DNA of 64,000 nucleotides from Leucobacter massiliensis (GCF_002982315.1 NZ_MWZD01000017.1:744001-808000), one strand, 5' to 3'. Positions 1-11,016 are shown, counted from the stretch's first letter. Notes: generated by a model not told the origin, from the letters alone. A program made the numbers and translations.

Positions 1-1988
<1,988 letters not shown>

Positions 1989-1992
<4 letters not shown>

Positions 1993-2447
1993 CCCCGCGG
2001 CTCGCGGGCGAGGAGCGGGTGCGGCCAGGCGGCGAGGGCGAGGGTGCCCAGTACGATCTGGACCGCGCCCGCGGTGAAGTAGATGGTGTGCAGCGGTGAG
2101 CGCCCGGGAATGATCAGCAGCTCCACGAAGATCCAGATCGTCATGACGAGGCCCGCGGCGATGTGCGCGCCGCGGGCCAGCGCGAAGCCCCGCCACTGCG
2201 CGAGGAGCGCGACCGCCTGGGATCCGCCCACCACCACGCCGAGAATGATCCCGGGCCAGAGATACGAGGTGAAGGGGCTGCCGTCGAGCCACTCGAGCGG
2301 CATCCCCATGCCGTCGCCGAAGACGATGGCGGCCGCACCGCCCAGGCACGAGAGCAGGCTGAACCAGGCGACGATCCCGAGCGCGATGCGGTACGCGCGC
2401 GAGAACAGGGATCGCCCCGTCCCGGGGGTCTCCGCCGCATCGCTCAC
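1989..2447 (-). CDS. Four-helix integral membrane protein, function unknown
   Basis: A 152-residue protein with four hydrophobic segments (about residues 20-45, 63-85, 95-115 and 122-142) and short polar loops, so very probably an integral membrane protein. I recognise no catalytic motif and do not assign a family. It starts at GTG 2447 (MSDAAETPG) and its stop overlaps the clpB stop codon in a convergent arrangement. Coding bias matches the neighbours. Confidence 0.7.
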
Positions 2448-2673
2448 GCTGACATGGTATCCGGCACCGCAATAGTGAGGGGAGCGGGGACGGACGGACC
2501 GGGGCCTCAGCGGGGCGCCGCGCGGCTCAGTCCCTCCGCGCCGGCTGTGCAGCGCCGCTCAGAAGCCGGCTCCGCCGCGCCCAGGCGGGACAGCTGGGAC
2601 CTGCTTCGTCATCTCCCGTCAGAGTGTCGGAGGCCGCTGTTAGGGTGTGAGCACGATCGAAGGAGGAACGTAC

Positions 2674-3627
2674 ATGTCCAACACCACCCGCATCGGCAGC
2701 TCGGGGATCGAGATCGCTCCGCTCGCGCTCGGAGGCAACGTCTTCGGCTGGACCGCGGATCGCGACGACTCCTTCGCGGTGCTCGACGCCTTCCTCGCGG
2801 GCGGGGGCGATCTCGTCGACACCGCCGACGGCTACTCGCACTGGGCCCCGGGACACACGGGCGGCGAGTCGGAGACGATCATCGGTGAGTGGCTGGCCGC
2901 CGGCCGCAGCCGCGACTCGGTGGTCATCGCCACGAAGGTCTCCACGCATCCCGAGTTCGCCGGGCTGGCGGGCGACAATGTGCGTGCGGCCGCCGAAGCC
3001 TCGCTGCGCCGGCTCGGCACCGACCGCATCGACCTGTACTACGCTCACTTCGACGACCCGGAGACCCCGCTCGAAGAGACCGTCGCGGCCTTCTCGAGCC
3101 TGGTCGACGCCGGCAAGGTGCGCGCGATCGGCGTCTCGAACTACACGGCCGAGCGCATCGCCGAATGGTTCCGCATCGCGCGCGAGGGCGGGTATCACCT
3201 TCCCGTTGCCCTGCAGCCGCACTACAACCTCGTGGAGCGCGACTTCGAGACGAACGGTCTGCGGGAGGCCGCCGAACGCGAAGGCCTCGCGGTCTTCCCC
3301 TACTTCTCGCTGGCCAAGGGCTTCCTCGCGGGCAAGTACCGCGACTCGGCAGCGGGCTCCGCTCCCGGTGCGAGCCCGCGGGCCGGAGAGGCGCTCGACT
3401 ACCTCGACGAGCGCGGACGGGCCGTGCTCGCGGCGCTCGACGACGTGGCAGCCGCGCACGAGGCGCCCGTCGCCGCGGTCTCCCTCGCGTGGCTGCGCGC
3501 TCAGCCCACGGTCGCAGCGCCGATCGCGAGCGCGCGCAACACCGAGCAGCTCACCGCGCTCCTCGCCTCCCTCAGCCTCGAACTGGGCTCCGAGGAGATC
3601 GAGAGCCTCACCGCCGCCTCCGCCTGA
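2674..3627 (+). CDS. Aldo/keto reductase family oxidoreductase
   Basis: NADPH-dependent reductase with the (beta/alpha)8 AKR fold; the physiological substrate cannot be told from sequence. The family tetrad is visible: Asp and Tyr in DTADGYS, Lys in VIATKVS and His in YYAHFDDPE. The later GVSNYTAERI and the C-terminal nucleotide-binding SARNTEQL stretch are also typical. Length (317 aa) is normal. I chose ATG 2674 because a strong ribosome-binding site (AAGGAGG, 2660-2666) lies 7 bases upstream; an in-frame GTG at 2647 would put that site inside the gene. It stands alone, followed by the convergent glycerate kinase locus. Confidence 0.9.
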   Translation: MSNTTRIGSSGIEIAPLALGGNVFGWTADRDDSFAVLDAFLAGGGDLVDTADGYSHWAPGHTGGESETIIGEWLAAGRSRDSVVIATKVSTHPEFAGLAGDNVRAAAEASLRRLGTDRIDLYYAHFDDPETPLEETVAAFSSLVDAGKVRAIGVSNYTAERIAEWFRIAREGGYHLPVALQPHYNLVERDFETNGLREAAEREGLAVFPYFSLAKGFLAGKYRDSAAGSAPGASPRAGEALDYLDERGRAVLAALDDVAAAHEAPVAAVSLAWLRAQPTVAAPIASARNTEQLTALLASLSLELGSEEIESLTAASA

Positions 3628-3641
3628 GGCCGCGGGTCCGC

Positions 3642-4725
3642 TCAGCGCCCGCCGCGGGCGAAGGCGAGCGCGCAGGCGTGGGCCGCGGCCTCCCCGAGCA
3701 GGCGCGGGGCCTCGGCGCGCAGCTCGTCGAGGCTCGCCGGCCCCTCGGCGATGGAGAACGCGGCGGTGATCCCGGCGCGTGCGCACTCCGCGGCCGAGAG
3801 GGCGCGGGATCCCGCGATCACGACCACCGGAACGCCGGGGGCCGCCTCGCGGAGCACCAGTGAGACCACCTTGCCGGCAAGCGACTGGGTGTCGACACGC
3901 CCCTCGCCGGTGATGACGAGCTCGGCCTCGGCGAGGGCTCCCGGCAGCCCGGCCGCCTCCGCGACGAGCGCCGCCCCCGGCAGCAGCTCCGCGCCGAAGA
4001 GCGCGATCGGGCCGGCCGCGAGGCCCCCGGCCGCTCCCGCCCCCGCGGCACCGGCTGCGTCGGATGTGTATAAGAGGTGTATAAGAGCCAGGCCCCGCAC
4101 CCCGCGGCCCCGTCAGCGGATGATCCACATCGCAGGCGATCCGCCACCGGGCGCTCCGCACCCGTGACGGCACCCCCGAGAGGTCGATGCTCGCCAGCGC
4201 ATCGAGGCCTCGCGCCCCCGGCGGCACCGCCCGCCCCGAGGCGTCGAGCAACTGCGCCCCCAGCGCCCGCAGCATCCCGGCGCCCCCGTCGCTCGTGGCC
4301 GATCCGCCCAGGCACAGCAGCAGCTCCTCGGCCCCGGCGTCGAGGGCCCCCAGCACCAGCGCCCCCACCCCGGCCGAGTCCGCGTCGAGCGGCCGGAGCG
4401 GCTGGTCCGCGACGTGGGGGAGCCCGTTGGCCTCCGCAGCCTCGACGATCGCCGTGCGACCGTCGGGGCTGATCCCGATACGTCCCTGGCGGGGTCGCCC
4501 CAGCGCATCCGTGGTCGCGAGCTCCACGAATCCGCCGCCCCAGGCGGCGACGAGGGCGTCGAGGGTGCCCTCGCCGCCGTCGGCGAGCGGAACCTCCACC
4601 ACCCGCGCCTCGTCTCCCAGAGCCTGCCGCGCACCCGCGGCCAGCGCGGCAGCGGCCTCCGGCGACGAACAGCTCCCCTTGAGGGAGTCGGGGGCGATGA
4701 CGACGGTGCGGGGTGCGGTGCTCAT
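3642..4725 (-). pseudogene. Glycerate kinase, disrupted by an adapter-like insertion and frameshift
   Basis: Family member of the GlxK/GarK glycerate 2-kinases, which phosphorylate glycerate for glycolysis. The 5' part (from ATG 4725, MSTAPRTVVIAPDSLKGS) is intact through the ADGGEGT and GGSATSDGGAGM motifs to ACDVDHPLTGPRGA. The 3' part resumes in another frame with GAAGGLAAGP, VITGEGRVDTQSLAGK and ends at 3642. Between them lie about 40 bases resembling a Nextera transposase adapter, and the segment expected in the family (AVFGPQKGA and the following helix, roughly 40 codons) is absent. I infer a misassembly or sequencing artefact rather than true gene decay, because both halves keep all other motifs. 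The upstream TACCCT box is 6 bases from the ATG. Confidence 0.85.
4053..4091. other. Nextera adapter-like sequence (probable assembly artefact)
   Basis: The first 24 bases differ at only two positions from the Nextera read-1 adapter end plus mosaic end (GGCAGCGTC followed by AGATGTGTATAAGAG). A second partial copy of the mosaic end (GTGTATAAGAGCCAG, one mismatch to the adapter) follows directly. It is AT-rich inside a GC-rich gene and sits exactly where the glycerate kinase frame breaks. The minus-strand translation gives LIHLLYTS-like peptides typical of adapter read-through in protein databases. Confidence 0.9.
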
Positions 4726-4809
4726 GCCTCCAGGGTAGGCGGGCGGCGGTCCCGGACCCGGGGCGTCACGACGCGTCGCACGAGCCTGCGCGGTGACTAT
4801 GCTGACCGC

Positions 4810-5856
4810 ATGAGCACGACGACGCCCGCCAGCGCTGCCTCCGCCCGTCCGCTGAGGCACCTCGGCTTCATCCACCTCGTCCCCTTCGACGCCGAATCTC
4901 CGCGACGCGGCCTCGAGGAGGGGATCGAGCTCTTCGAGTACGCGGAGCGGCTCGGCCTCGACAGCGGCTGGGTGCGCACCCGCCACCTGCAGCGCGGCCT
5001 CCCCTCGGCGGCGACCTTCTTCGGAGCCGTCTCCCAGCGCACCCGGCGCATCGGACTGGGTACGGCCGTGATCCCCGTCGGCTACGAGAACCCCTTCCGG
5101 CTGGCGGAGGACCTCGGCACCGCCGACGCGCTCTCGGGCGGGCGACTGCTGCCCGGCCTGAGCGTCCACCCTCCGAGCTACGACGAGGCACTGAACGACC
5201 TCGTGCACGACTCCGGCTGGCGGGAGGAGGACTACGGTTACGGCCGCATCGAGCGATTGCGCAGCCTGCTCGCGGGCGACGCCGTGCGCGAGGTGCCCGA
5301 GTACGGCGGGATCGGCGGCGACTTCGACTCCCCGCGCGTCGAGCCGCACAGTCCGGGTCTCGCCGGGCGGCTGTGGTACGGCGGCGGCTCGCTGCGCTCC
5401 GCCGAGTGGGCGGGCCGGGCGGGCCTCAACTGGCTCGTCAGCAACATCAGCTCGACCGAGAACGGGATCCGCGACTTCGCGGCGGCTCAGCGCGCCCAGA
5501 TCGACGCCTTCCGGGCCGTCCACCCCGCGGGCGAGGCGGCCCGGGCCACGGTCGCGCGGGTCATCGTGCCCACCGATGGGGCCACCCCAGCGCAGGCCGC
5601 GAAGTACCGCGCCTACGCCGAGGCGCGCACGCCGCGCACCGAGCAGGTCCACGGCAGGAACACGATCATCGCGCGCGATGTGCTCGGCTCGCTCGACGAG
5701 ATCGTCGAGTTCATCCGCGGCGACCTCGCGTTCCGCGCCGCCGACGACTACCTCTTCGAGCTGCCCTTCGAGTTCGAGCTCGCCGACTGGAAGCACATCC
5801 TCGAGCAGCTCGCCACCCGGATCGGACCCGCCCTCGGGTGGCGGCCCGGAAGCTGA
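4810..5856 (+). CDS. LLM-class (luciferase-like) flavin-dependent oxidoreductase
   Basis: Predicted FMN- or F420-dependent monooxygenase/reductase with the bacterial luciferase TIM-barrel fold; substrate unknown. Typical features are the N-terminal GFIHLVPFDAE strand, RTRRIGLGTAVIPVGYENPFRLAEDL (residues about 75-100) and DALSGGRLLPGLSVHP. Length is 348 aa. ATG 4810 is chosen because a TATGCT -10 box (4798-4803) lies 6 bases upstream, giving a leaderless mRNA; no ribosome-binding site is visible. It is divergent from the broken glycerate kinase gene with 84 bases between starts. An unrelated second LLM protein lies at 15210-16193. Confidence 0.88.
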   Translation: MSTTTPASAASARPLRHLGFIHLVPFDAESPRRGLEEGIELFEYAERLGLDSGWVRTRHLQRGLPSAATFFGAVSQRTRRIGLGTAVIPVGYENPFRLAEDLGTADALSGGRLLPGLSVHPPSYDEALNDLVHDSGWREEDYGYGRIERLRSLLAGDAVREVPEYGGIGGDFDSPRVEPHSPGLAGRLWYGGGSLRSAEWAGRAGLNWLVSNISSTENGIRDFAAAQRAQIDAFRAVHPAGEAARATVARVIVPTDGATPAQAAKYRAYAEARTPRTEQVHGRNTIIARDVLGSLDEIVEFIRGDLAFRAADDYLFELPFEFELADWKHILEQLATRIGPALGWRPGS

Positions 5857-5923
5857 GGGGAGCGCGGGGACGGGGGCCGGACGCGCCCCGAACTCACAGA
5901 CACCCCGATCGTAGAATGGTGCC

Positions 5924-6568
5924 GTGAGCGATAAACTCCTCCATCTCGTGCGCCACGGCGAGGTCCACAATCCCGGCCGGGTGCTCTACGGCCGCCTGCC
6001 GGGATTCCGGCTCTCGGAGCTCGGGCACCGCATGGCCGAGGCCGCCGCGCTCGAGCTCGCCGGCAGCGACCGGGCAGTCGCCCGTCTGCTCGCCTCTCCG
6101 CTCGAGCGCGCCCAGCAGTCGGCGCGCCCCATCGCGAGCGCCTTCGGGCTGGAGGTGCAGACGGAGGAGCGCATCATCGAGCCGAGCAACGCCTTCGAGG
6201 GCATGGTCAATTCGGGCCCCGAATCCGCCTTCAAGCAGCCGCGCTACTGGTACCGCTTCGTCAACCCGTTCCGGCCGAGCTGGGGCGAACCGTACCGGCG
6301 CATCGCCGCCCGGGTGCGCGCCGCGATGGACGAGGCGTGGGGCTCGACGCGCGGCGGTGACATCGTGATGGTCTCGCACCAGGCCCCGATCTGGATCGCG
6401 CACCTCGACATCGCAGGCAAGCCGCTGTTTCACAACCCCGCCGGCCGCCGCTGCGAGCTGTCGAGCATCACGAGCTTCGAGAAGCGCGGCGAGCGGTGGT
6501 TCGAGGTCGGCTACCGGACCCCGGCTGCCGGCCTGCTCGATGACGCTGTGGATGTGGGGGCGGTATGA
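5924..6568 (+). CDS. Histidine phosphatase (phosphoglycerate mutase-like) family protein
   Basis: Branch of the histidine phosphatase superfamily: the N-terminal LVRHGEV carries the phospho-accepting His, and later SPLERAQQSARPIA and MVSHQAPIW (second catalytic His) are present. Substrate unknown. Start GTG 5924 lies 6 bases after TAGAAT (5912-5917), suggesting a leaderless transcript. The stop overlaps the ATG of the next gene by 4 bases, so it heads the cytochrome c maturation operon. Family knowledge: a phosphoglycerate-mutase-like gene commonly precedes resA-ccdA-resB in actinobacteria; the reason is unknown. Confidence 0.9.
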   Translation: MSDKLLHLVRHGEVHNPGRVLYGRLPGFRLSELGHRMAEAAALELAGSDRAVARLLASPLERAQQSARPIASAFGLEVQTEERIIEPSNAFEGMVNSGPESAFKQPRYWYRFVNPFRPSWGEPYRRIAARVRAAMDEAWGSTRGGDIVMVSHQAPIWIAHLDIAGKPLFHNPAGRRCELSSITSFEKRGERWFEVGYRTPAAGLLDDAVDVGAV

Positions 6569-7227
6569 GTCGTCGTCGGATCTGGGCTGGACTCGCGCTG
6601 CCGTTCGCCGCCCTGCTCGTGCTCAGCGGCTGCAGCGGTGACGGGAACCTCTCGGCCGAGTGGAACGAGGCGAGCGGCAAGAACTACGTGGAGGGCGACG
6701 GATCGACCCTCAGCCTCCCGCCCGAGCAGCGCACCGAGCCCGTCGTGTTCTCGGGAGAGACCGAGGGGGGCGAAGCCTACGGTTCCGAGGACACGAGGGG
6801 CAGCGTCACCGTCGTGAACTTCTGGTACGCGGGCTGCGCCCCCTGCCGTGCCGAGGCGCCCGACCTCAACGAGGCCTACGACGAGTTCGCGTCGCAGGGC
6901 GTCAGGTTCGTCGGCGTCAACACGAGGGACCAGGTGGAGCAGGCGCGGCAGTTCTCCGAGCGCTTCCAGGTGGAGTATCCCTCGCTCATGGACAACGCGG
7001 GCGGTCGTGCCGTGCAGCGCGCCTTCGCCGGCCAGGTGCCCCTCAACGCCGTGCCGACCACGCTCGTGCTTGACACCGAGGGCCGTGTCGCCCACCGCGT
7101 GCTCGGGCAGCTCGCGGGCGCCTCGCAGCTGCGGACCCTCATCTCCGAGACGCTGGCGGAATCGGGCGACACCGCCGGTGGATCCGGCGACGGTTCCGGC
7201 GACGCCGCAGAGACCCCCGAGCGGTAA
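6565..7227 (+). CDS. ResA/TlpA-type thiol-disulfide lipoprotein
   Basis: Membrane-anchored thioredoxin-fold reductant for apocytochrome c cysteines. It has a signal peptide with lipobox VLSGC (lipid-attached Cys23), the redox motif WYAGCAPC (Cys91, Cys94), and the cis-Pro segment NAVPTTLVLD. The C-terminus is a Gly/Ser/Asp-rich tail. Length 220 aa is normal. It overlaps the upstream phosphatase gene by 4 bases and is followed after 2 bases by ccdA, which supplies its electrons. This is the redox arm of system II cytochrome c biogenesis, acting on the outer face of the membrane. Confidence 0.93.
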   Translation: MSRRRIWAGLALPFAALLVLSGCSGDGNLSAEWNEASGKNYVEGDGSTLSLPPEQRTEPVVFSGETEGGEAYGSEDTRGSVTVVNFWYAGCAPCRAEAPDLNEAYDEFASQGVRFVGVNTRDQVEQARQFSERFQVEYPSLMDNAGGRAVQRAFAGQVPLNAVPTTLVLDTEGRVAHRVLGQLAGASQLRTLISETLAESGDTAGGSGDGSGDAAETPER

Positions 7228-7229
7228 CG

Positions 7230-7991
7230 GTGGAGGTGCAGGATCTCGTCGCCGACGGACAGCTGCTCGTCGCGTCCCTGATCGCGCTCGCGGCGGGGTT
7301 CGTGTCGTTCCTCTCGCCGTGCGTGCTGCCGCTCGTGCCCGGATACCTGGCCTACGTCGGCGCGAGCGCGGGCTCGGGGTCCGGCCCCGGGTCCGGCTCA
7401 GGGGAGCGGCCCGCGCGGGGCCGCCTCGTGCTGGGTTCCCTGCTCTTCGTGCTCGGCTTCACCGCCGTGCTCGTCGCCTTCCTCGCCGCTGCCGGCACCG
7501 TGGGCGTGTGGCTCCTGGAGTGGGAGCGGCTCATCACCCGGATCATGGGCGCCGCGGTGATCGTCATGGGGCTCGTCTTCATGGGTGCCTTCGGCGCCAT
7601 GCAGCGCACCGCGAAGCTGCGGGTCAAGCCGAGGACCGGACTCATCGGCGCCCCGCTGCTCGGTGTCGTCTTCGCGATCGGGTGGACGCCCTGCCTCGGT
7701 CCCACCCTCGCCGCGATCATGACGCTGAGCGTGCAGCAGGGATCCGTGGGCCGCTCCGTGGTGCTCGCGATCCTCTACTGCCTGGGCCTCGGCCTGCCCT
7801 TCGTGCTCGCCGCCTTCGGCTTCGGCTGGATGACGCAGACCATGTCCTTCTTCAAGCGGCACATCCGCGCGGTCAACCTGATCGGCGGCGGGCTGCTGAT
7901 CCTCATCGGTCTCCTCATGGTGACCGGACTCTGGAGCCAGATGATGTACGCACTGCAGGCGGTGATCGGCGGATATGTCACGCCCCTCTGA
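7230..7991 (+). CDS. ccdA: Cytochrome c biogenesis protein CcdA (transmembrane electron carrier)
   Basis: Polytopic membrane protein (about six helices) that moves reducing equivalents from cytoplasmic thioredoxin to ResA. The two conserved redox cysteines are visible in FLSPCVLPLVPGY and IGWTPCLGP. A Gly/Ser-rich loop (GSGSGPGSGSGE) separates helices 1 and 2. Start GTG 7230 follows the resA stop by 2 bases; the 3' end overlaps resB by 17 bases, so translation is coupled. Length 253 aa fits the family. Confidence 0.94.
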   Translation: MEVQDLVADGQLLVASLIALAAGFVSFLSPCVLPLVPGYLAYVGASAGSGSGPGSGSGERPARGRLVLGSLLFVLGFTAVLVAFLAAAGTVGVWLLEWERLITRIMGAAVIVMGLVFMGAFGAMQRTAKLRVKPRTGLIGAPLLGVVFAIGWTPCLGPTLAAIMTLSVQQGSVGRSVVLAILYCLGLGLPFVLAAFGFGWMTQTMSFFKRHIRAVNLIGGGLLILIGLLMVTGLWSQMMYALQAVIGGYVTPL

Positions 7992-9639
7992 TTACGACGA
8001 CGGGACCGGGGCGGGGGGATCGCTGCGCGCCGAGTCGCCCGAGCTCGGGCTGCGCGGCTGGCTGCGCTGGTTCTGGCGGCAGCTCACCAGCATGCGGGTC
8101 GCCCTCATCCTGCTGCTGCTGCTCGCGGTCGCCGCGATCCCGGGATCGCTCGTGCCGCAGCGCGGAGCCGACCCGAACGGGGTGGTGCAGTACGAGCAGG
8201 ATCATCCACAGCTCTTCCCGATCCTCGACGCCTTCCCCATCCAGGCCTTCGACGTGTACGGCTCCGTGTGGTTCTCGGCGATCTACCTGCTGCTCTTCGT
8301 CTCCCTCATCGGCTGCGTGCTGCCGCGCATCGCCCACCACTGGCGCGCCTGGCGCGGCCGCCCCCCGAAGACGCCCGCCCGCCTCCAGCGCATGGCCGGC
8401 TTCTCCGAGATCCGTCTCTCGAACCCCGAGGCGACGCCCGAGGAGCGCGAGCAATTCGCGGAGCGGGCCGTGGACGAGGCCGCCGCGATCCTGCGCCGCC
8501 AGCGCTACCGCGTCGAGGTGCAGCGCGCCACGCGGCGCGGCGCGAGCGAGGTGTCGGTGTCGGCCGAGCGCGGCTACCTGCGCGAGACCGGCAATCTGCT
8601 CTTCCACATCTCGCTGCTCGGCGTGCTCGTCAGCGTCGCGCTCGGCGGCGTCGTCACCTTCAACGGTCAGAAGGTCCTCGTCGAGGGCGAGACGATGGTG
8701 AACCAGCTCATCGACTACGACACCGCCACCTCCGGGCGCTCCTTCGACAGCAACAGCCTGGAGCCGTTCAGCCTCAGGCTCGACTCGCTCGACGTCAGCT
8801 ACAACACGCCCGACGGCGGCAATGTCGACGCCATCGGGCTGGTGAAGGACTACACGGCGAACATGACCCTCATCACGCCGGACGGAGCCGAGTCGCGCGA
8901 GACCATCCGGGTCAACCACCCGCTGCGCGTGCACGGCTCGCCCGTGTACCTGATCGCCAACGGCTACGCGCCGCTCATCACGATCCGCAACGCCGAAGGC
9001 ACCGTCGTCTACCGCGAGGCGATGCCGTTCATCCCGCAGGACAACCTCAACATGACCTCGCTCGGCGTCGTCAAGGTGCCCGACGGCATGGTCGACGAGG
9101 CGGGGAAGCCGGTGCAGATCGGCCTGCGCGGCTTCTTCTACCCCACTCAGGCCGAGCTCGACACCGGGGCCTACACCTCCAACTACCCCGACCTCGAGAA
9201 TCCCGTCCTCACCCTCGACGTGTTCGAGGGCGACCTCGGCATCGACGACGGGATCCCGAAGTCCGTATACGCACTCGACACGAGCGGCATGGAGCAGCTC
9301 ACCGGCCGGGCGATCGACAAGGACTCCATCGAGCTGCGTCCCGGCGAGCAGGCCGATCTGCCGAACGGCCTCGGCACGGTCACGCTCGAGTCGGTGCCCC
9401 GCTACGCCTCCTTCGACGTGATGCAGAACCCGGCGCAGATCTGGATCCTCGTGTTCGCGCTGCTCGCCCTCGGCGGCCTCATGTGGTCATTGTTCGTGCC
9501 CCGCCGGCGCATGTGGGTGAAGGCGCTGCCCACCGAGGACGGCGTCGTGCTGCAGTACGCGGCCCTCGCCCGGGGCGACGACCCGGCGCTGGAGCGCGCC
9601 GTCGAGGAGCTGCGCGAGCGTCATCGCGAGCGGCTGTAG
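7975..9639 (+). CDS. resB: Cytochrome c biogenesis protein ResB
   Basis: Membrane component of the system II heme lyase (ResBC/CcsBA), which carries heme out and attaches it to CXXCH apocytochromes. Seen: N-terminal helix around VALILLLLLAVAAIPGS followed by LVPQRGADPN, a second and third helix (residues about 100-120 and 205-225), a large extracytoplasmic domain and a last helix near residue 500 (ILVFALLALGGLMW). Length 554 aa is normal. Start ATG 7975 lies inside ccdA. What is odd is the neighbour: the resC/ccsB gene that normally follows is not here or elsewhere in the window. Confidence 0.94.
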   Translation: MSRPSDYDDGTGAGGSLRAESPELGLRGWLRWFWRQLTSMRVALILLLLLAVAAIPGSLVPQRGADPNGVVQYEQDHPQLFPILDAFPIQAFDVYGSVWFSAIYLLLFVSLIGCVLPRIAHHWRAWRGRPPKTPARLQRMAGFSEIRLSNPEATPEEREQFAERAVDEAAAILRRQRYRVEVQRATRRGASEVSVSAERGYLRETGNLLFHISLLGVLVSVALGGVVTFNGQKVLVEGETMVNQLIDYDTATSGRSFDSNSLEPFSLRLDSLDVSYNTPDGGNVDAIGLVKDYTANMTLITPDGAESRETIRVNHPLRVHGSPVYLIANGYAPLITIRNAEGTVVYREAMPFIPQDNLNMTSLGVVKVPDGMVDEAGKPVQIGLRGFFYPTQAELDTGAYTSNYPDLENPVLTLDVFEGDLGIDDGIPKSVYALDTSGMEQLTGRAIDKDSIELRPGEQADLPNGLGTVTLESVPRYASFDVMQNPAQIWILVFALLALGGLMWSLFVPRRRMWVKALPTEDGVVLQYAALARGDDPALERAVEELRERHRERL

Positions 9640-9659
9640 ACGGTCCGCGGCGCGCCGCC

Positions 9660-9699
9660 CCGTCACGTTCCGTCATCAGCCGTCACGGTCCGTCACGCG
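9660..9699 (+). repeat. Four 10-bp CCGTCAC repeats upstream of the MetE-like gene
   Basis: Four consecutive 10-base units, each beginning CCGTCA (CCGTCACGTT, CCGTCATCAG, CCGTCACGGT, CCGTCACGCG). The near-helical spacing puts all copies on one DNA face just upstream of the expected -35 region of the gene at 9738, so a regulator-binding array is possible. That role is inference. Confidence 0.6.
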
Positions 9700-9737
9700 C
9701 CGCGACGGGCCGCCGGCCCGCGGGTAGGCTCTGGGCC

Positions 9738-10946
9738 ATGACGACGATCGAGACAACCACGGCAGGCAGCCTCCCCCGCACCCAGGCGCTCATCGAAGCG
9801 AACGCGGCGCGAGGCTTCGAGGACGACGGCTTCACGCTGCGCACCACCCCCGAGTTCGAGGAGCTCGTGGCGGAGGCGGTGCGGGACGTCGTCGAGCGGC
9901 AGCGCGAGCGGGGGATCACGCAGCCCGGCGACGGCGAGTTCGGCAAGGCCATGTCGAATGCGGTCGACTACGGTGCGTGGTGGACGTACTCCTTCCAGCG
10001 CAACTCCGGCCTCTCGCTGACCGGCGAGGACATCTTCAGCCAGGAGCCCGTGCGCTCCGCGCCCGGTGATGTGCGGCTCACCACCTTCCCCGACCGCCGT
10101 GACTGGACGCTCTTCGCCGAGGCCTACCGCGACCCGGAGAGCGGGATCAGCGTCGGCAAGAACACGACCGCCTTCCCGGCCACCACCGGCCCCATCGCCT
10201 ACACGGGCCAGGAGGCCATCGCCGCCGACACCCGCAACCTCCGGGCCGCGCTCCAGCCCGGCGAGCGCGGCTTCCTCACCGCGATCGCCCCCGGCTCCGC
10301 GGCGCGCATCAGCAACCGCTTCTACGGCACCGAGCAGGAGCACATCGACGCCTGGGTCGCCGCGTTGCGCGAGGAATACCGCGCGGTCACCGATGCCGGC
10401 CTCATCCTGCAGATCGACGACCCCTCGCTCGCCGAGAACTGGGACCAGATCAACCCCGAGCCGAGCATCGAGGACTACCTCGCATTCACGCAGATCCGCG
10501 TCGACGCCATCAACGCGGCGATCGAGGGACTCCCGCGCGAGCAGATCCGCCTGCACCTCTGCTGGGGCTCCTGGCACGGACCCCACTCGACCGACATCGA
10601 GCTGAAGCACATCCTGCGCACCGTGCTCGGCGTCCAAGCGGGTCAGGTCTCCTTCGAGGCGGCGAACGTGCGGCACGAGCACGAGTGGACCGTGTGGGAC
10701 GAGCACCGCGAGCTCATCCCCGACGACCTCGTGCTCGTCCCCGGAGTCGTCGGCCACTCCACCAACCTCATCGAGCACCCCGACCTCGTCGCCGAGCGCA
10801 TCACCCGCTACGCGCGCATCGTCGGCCCCGAGCGCGTCATCGCATCGACCGACTGCGGCCTCGGCGGCCGCGTCCACCCGCAGATCGCCTGGGCCAAGCT
10901 CGAAGCGCTCGGCGAGGGGGCGCGCCGCGCCGCGCAGCGCGTCTAA
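9738..10946 (+). CDS. Cobalamin-independent methionine synthase-like (MetE C-terminal domain family) protein
   Basis: A 402-residue protein of the MetE/UROD-like barrel fold, lacking the N-terminal half of true MetE. Zn-binding features are visible in HLCWGSWHGPH (His and Cys) and the late Cys in ASTDCGLGGRVHP. Such stand-alone proteins transfer methyl or other groups from or to thiols; the real substrate (homocysteine, another thiol, a methylated donor) is unknown. Start ATG 9738 is 7 bases after TAGGCT (9725-9730), suggesting a leaderless mRNA; four CCGTCAC repeats lie upstream. A strong hairpin follows the stop. Confidence 0.85.
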   Translation: MTTIETTTAGSLPRTQALIEANAARGFEDDGFTLRTTPEFEELVAEAVRDVVERQRERGITQPGDGEFGKAMSNAVDYGAWWTYSFQRNSGLSLTGEDIFSQEPVRSAPGDVRLTTFPDRRDWTLFAEAYRDPESGISVGKNTTAFPATTGPIAYTGQEAIAADTRNLRAALQPGERGFLTAIAPGSAARISNRFYGTEQEHIDAWVAALREEYRAVTDAGLILQIDDPSLAENWDQINPEPSIEDYLAFTQIRVDAINAAIEGLPREQIRLHLCWGSWHGPHSTDIELKHILRTVLGVQAGQVSFEAANVRHEHEWTVWDEHRELIPDDLVLVPGVVGHSTNLIEHPDLVAERITRYARIVGPERVIASTDCGLGGRVHPQIAWAKLEALGEGARRAAQRV

Positions 10947-10954
10947 GACCGGCA

Positions 10955-10999
10955 ACGCAGAGGGGGCCGCGCGGAACAACCGCGCGGCCCCCTCTGCGT
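10955..10999. terminator. Strong convergent hairpin terminator
   Basis: A perfect 20-bp stem (left arm 10955-10974, right arm 10980-10999) with loop AACAA, all G/C-rich, between the MetE-like gene and the convergent CHAP gene. No T-run follows on either strand, as is common in this GC range. It can serve both directions. Confidence 0.85.
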
Positions 11000-11016
11000 G
11001 TGCGTCACGGGAAGCT

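Noticed and set aside
2527-5970. Very long open frame on the minus strand (and similar long antisense frames at 27979-30753, 23732-25153, 39216-41522, 17272-19569)
   Set aside because: GC-rich codon bias leaves few stops in the opposite frames of real genes; protein sequences are Arg/Ala/Gly/Pro-rich and repetitive, while the overlapped strand holds recognisable enzymes.
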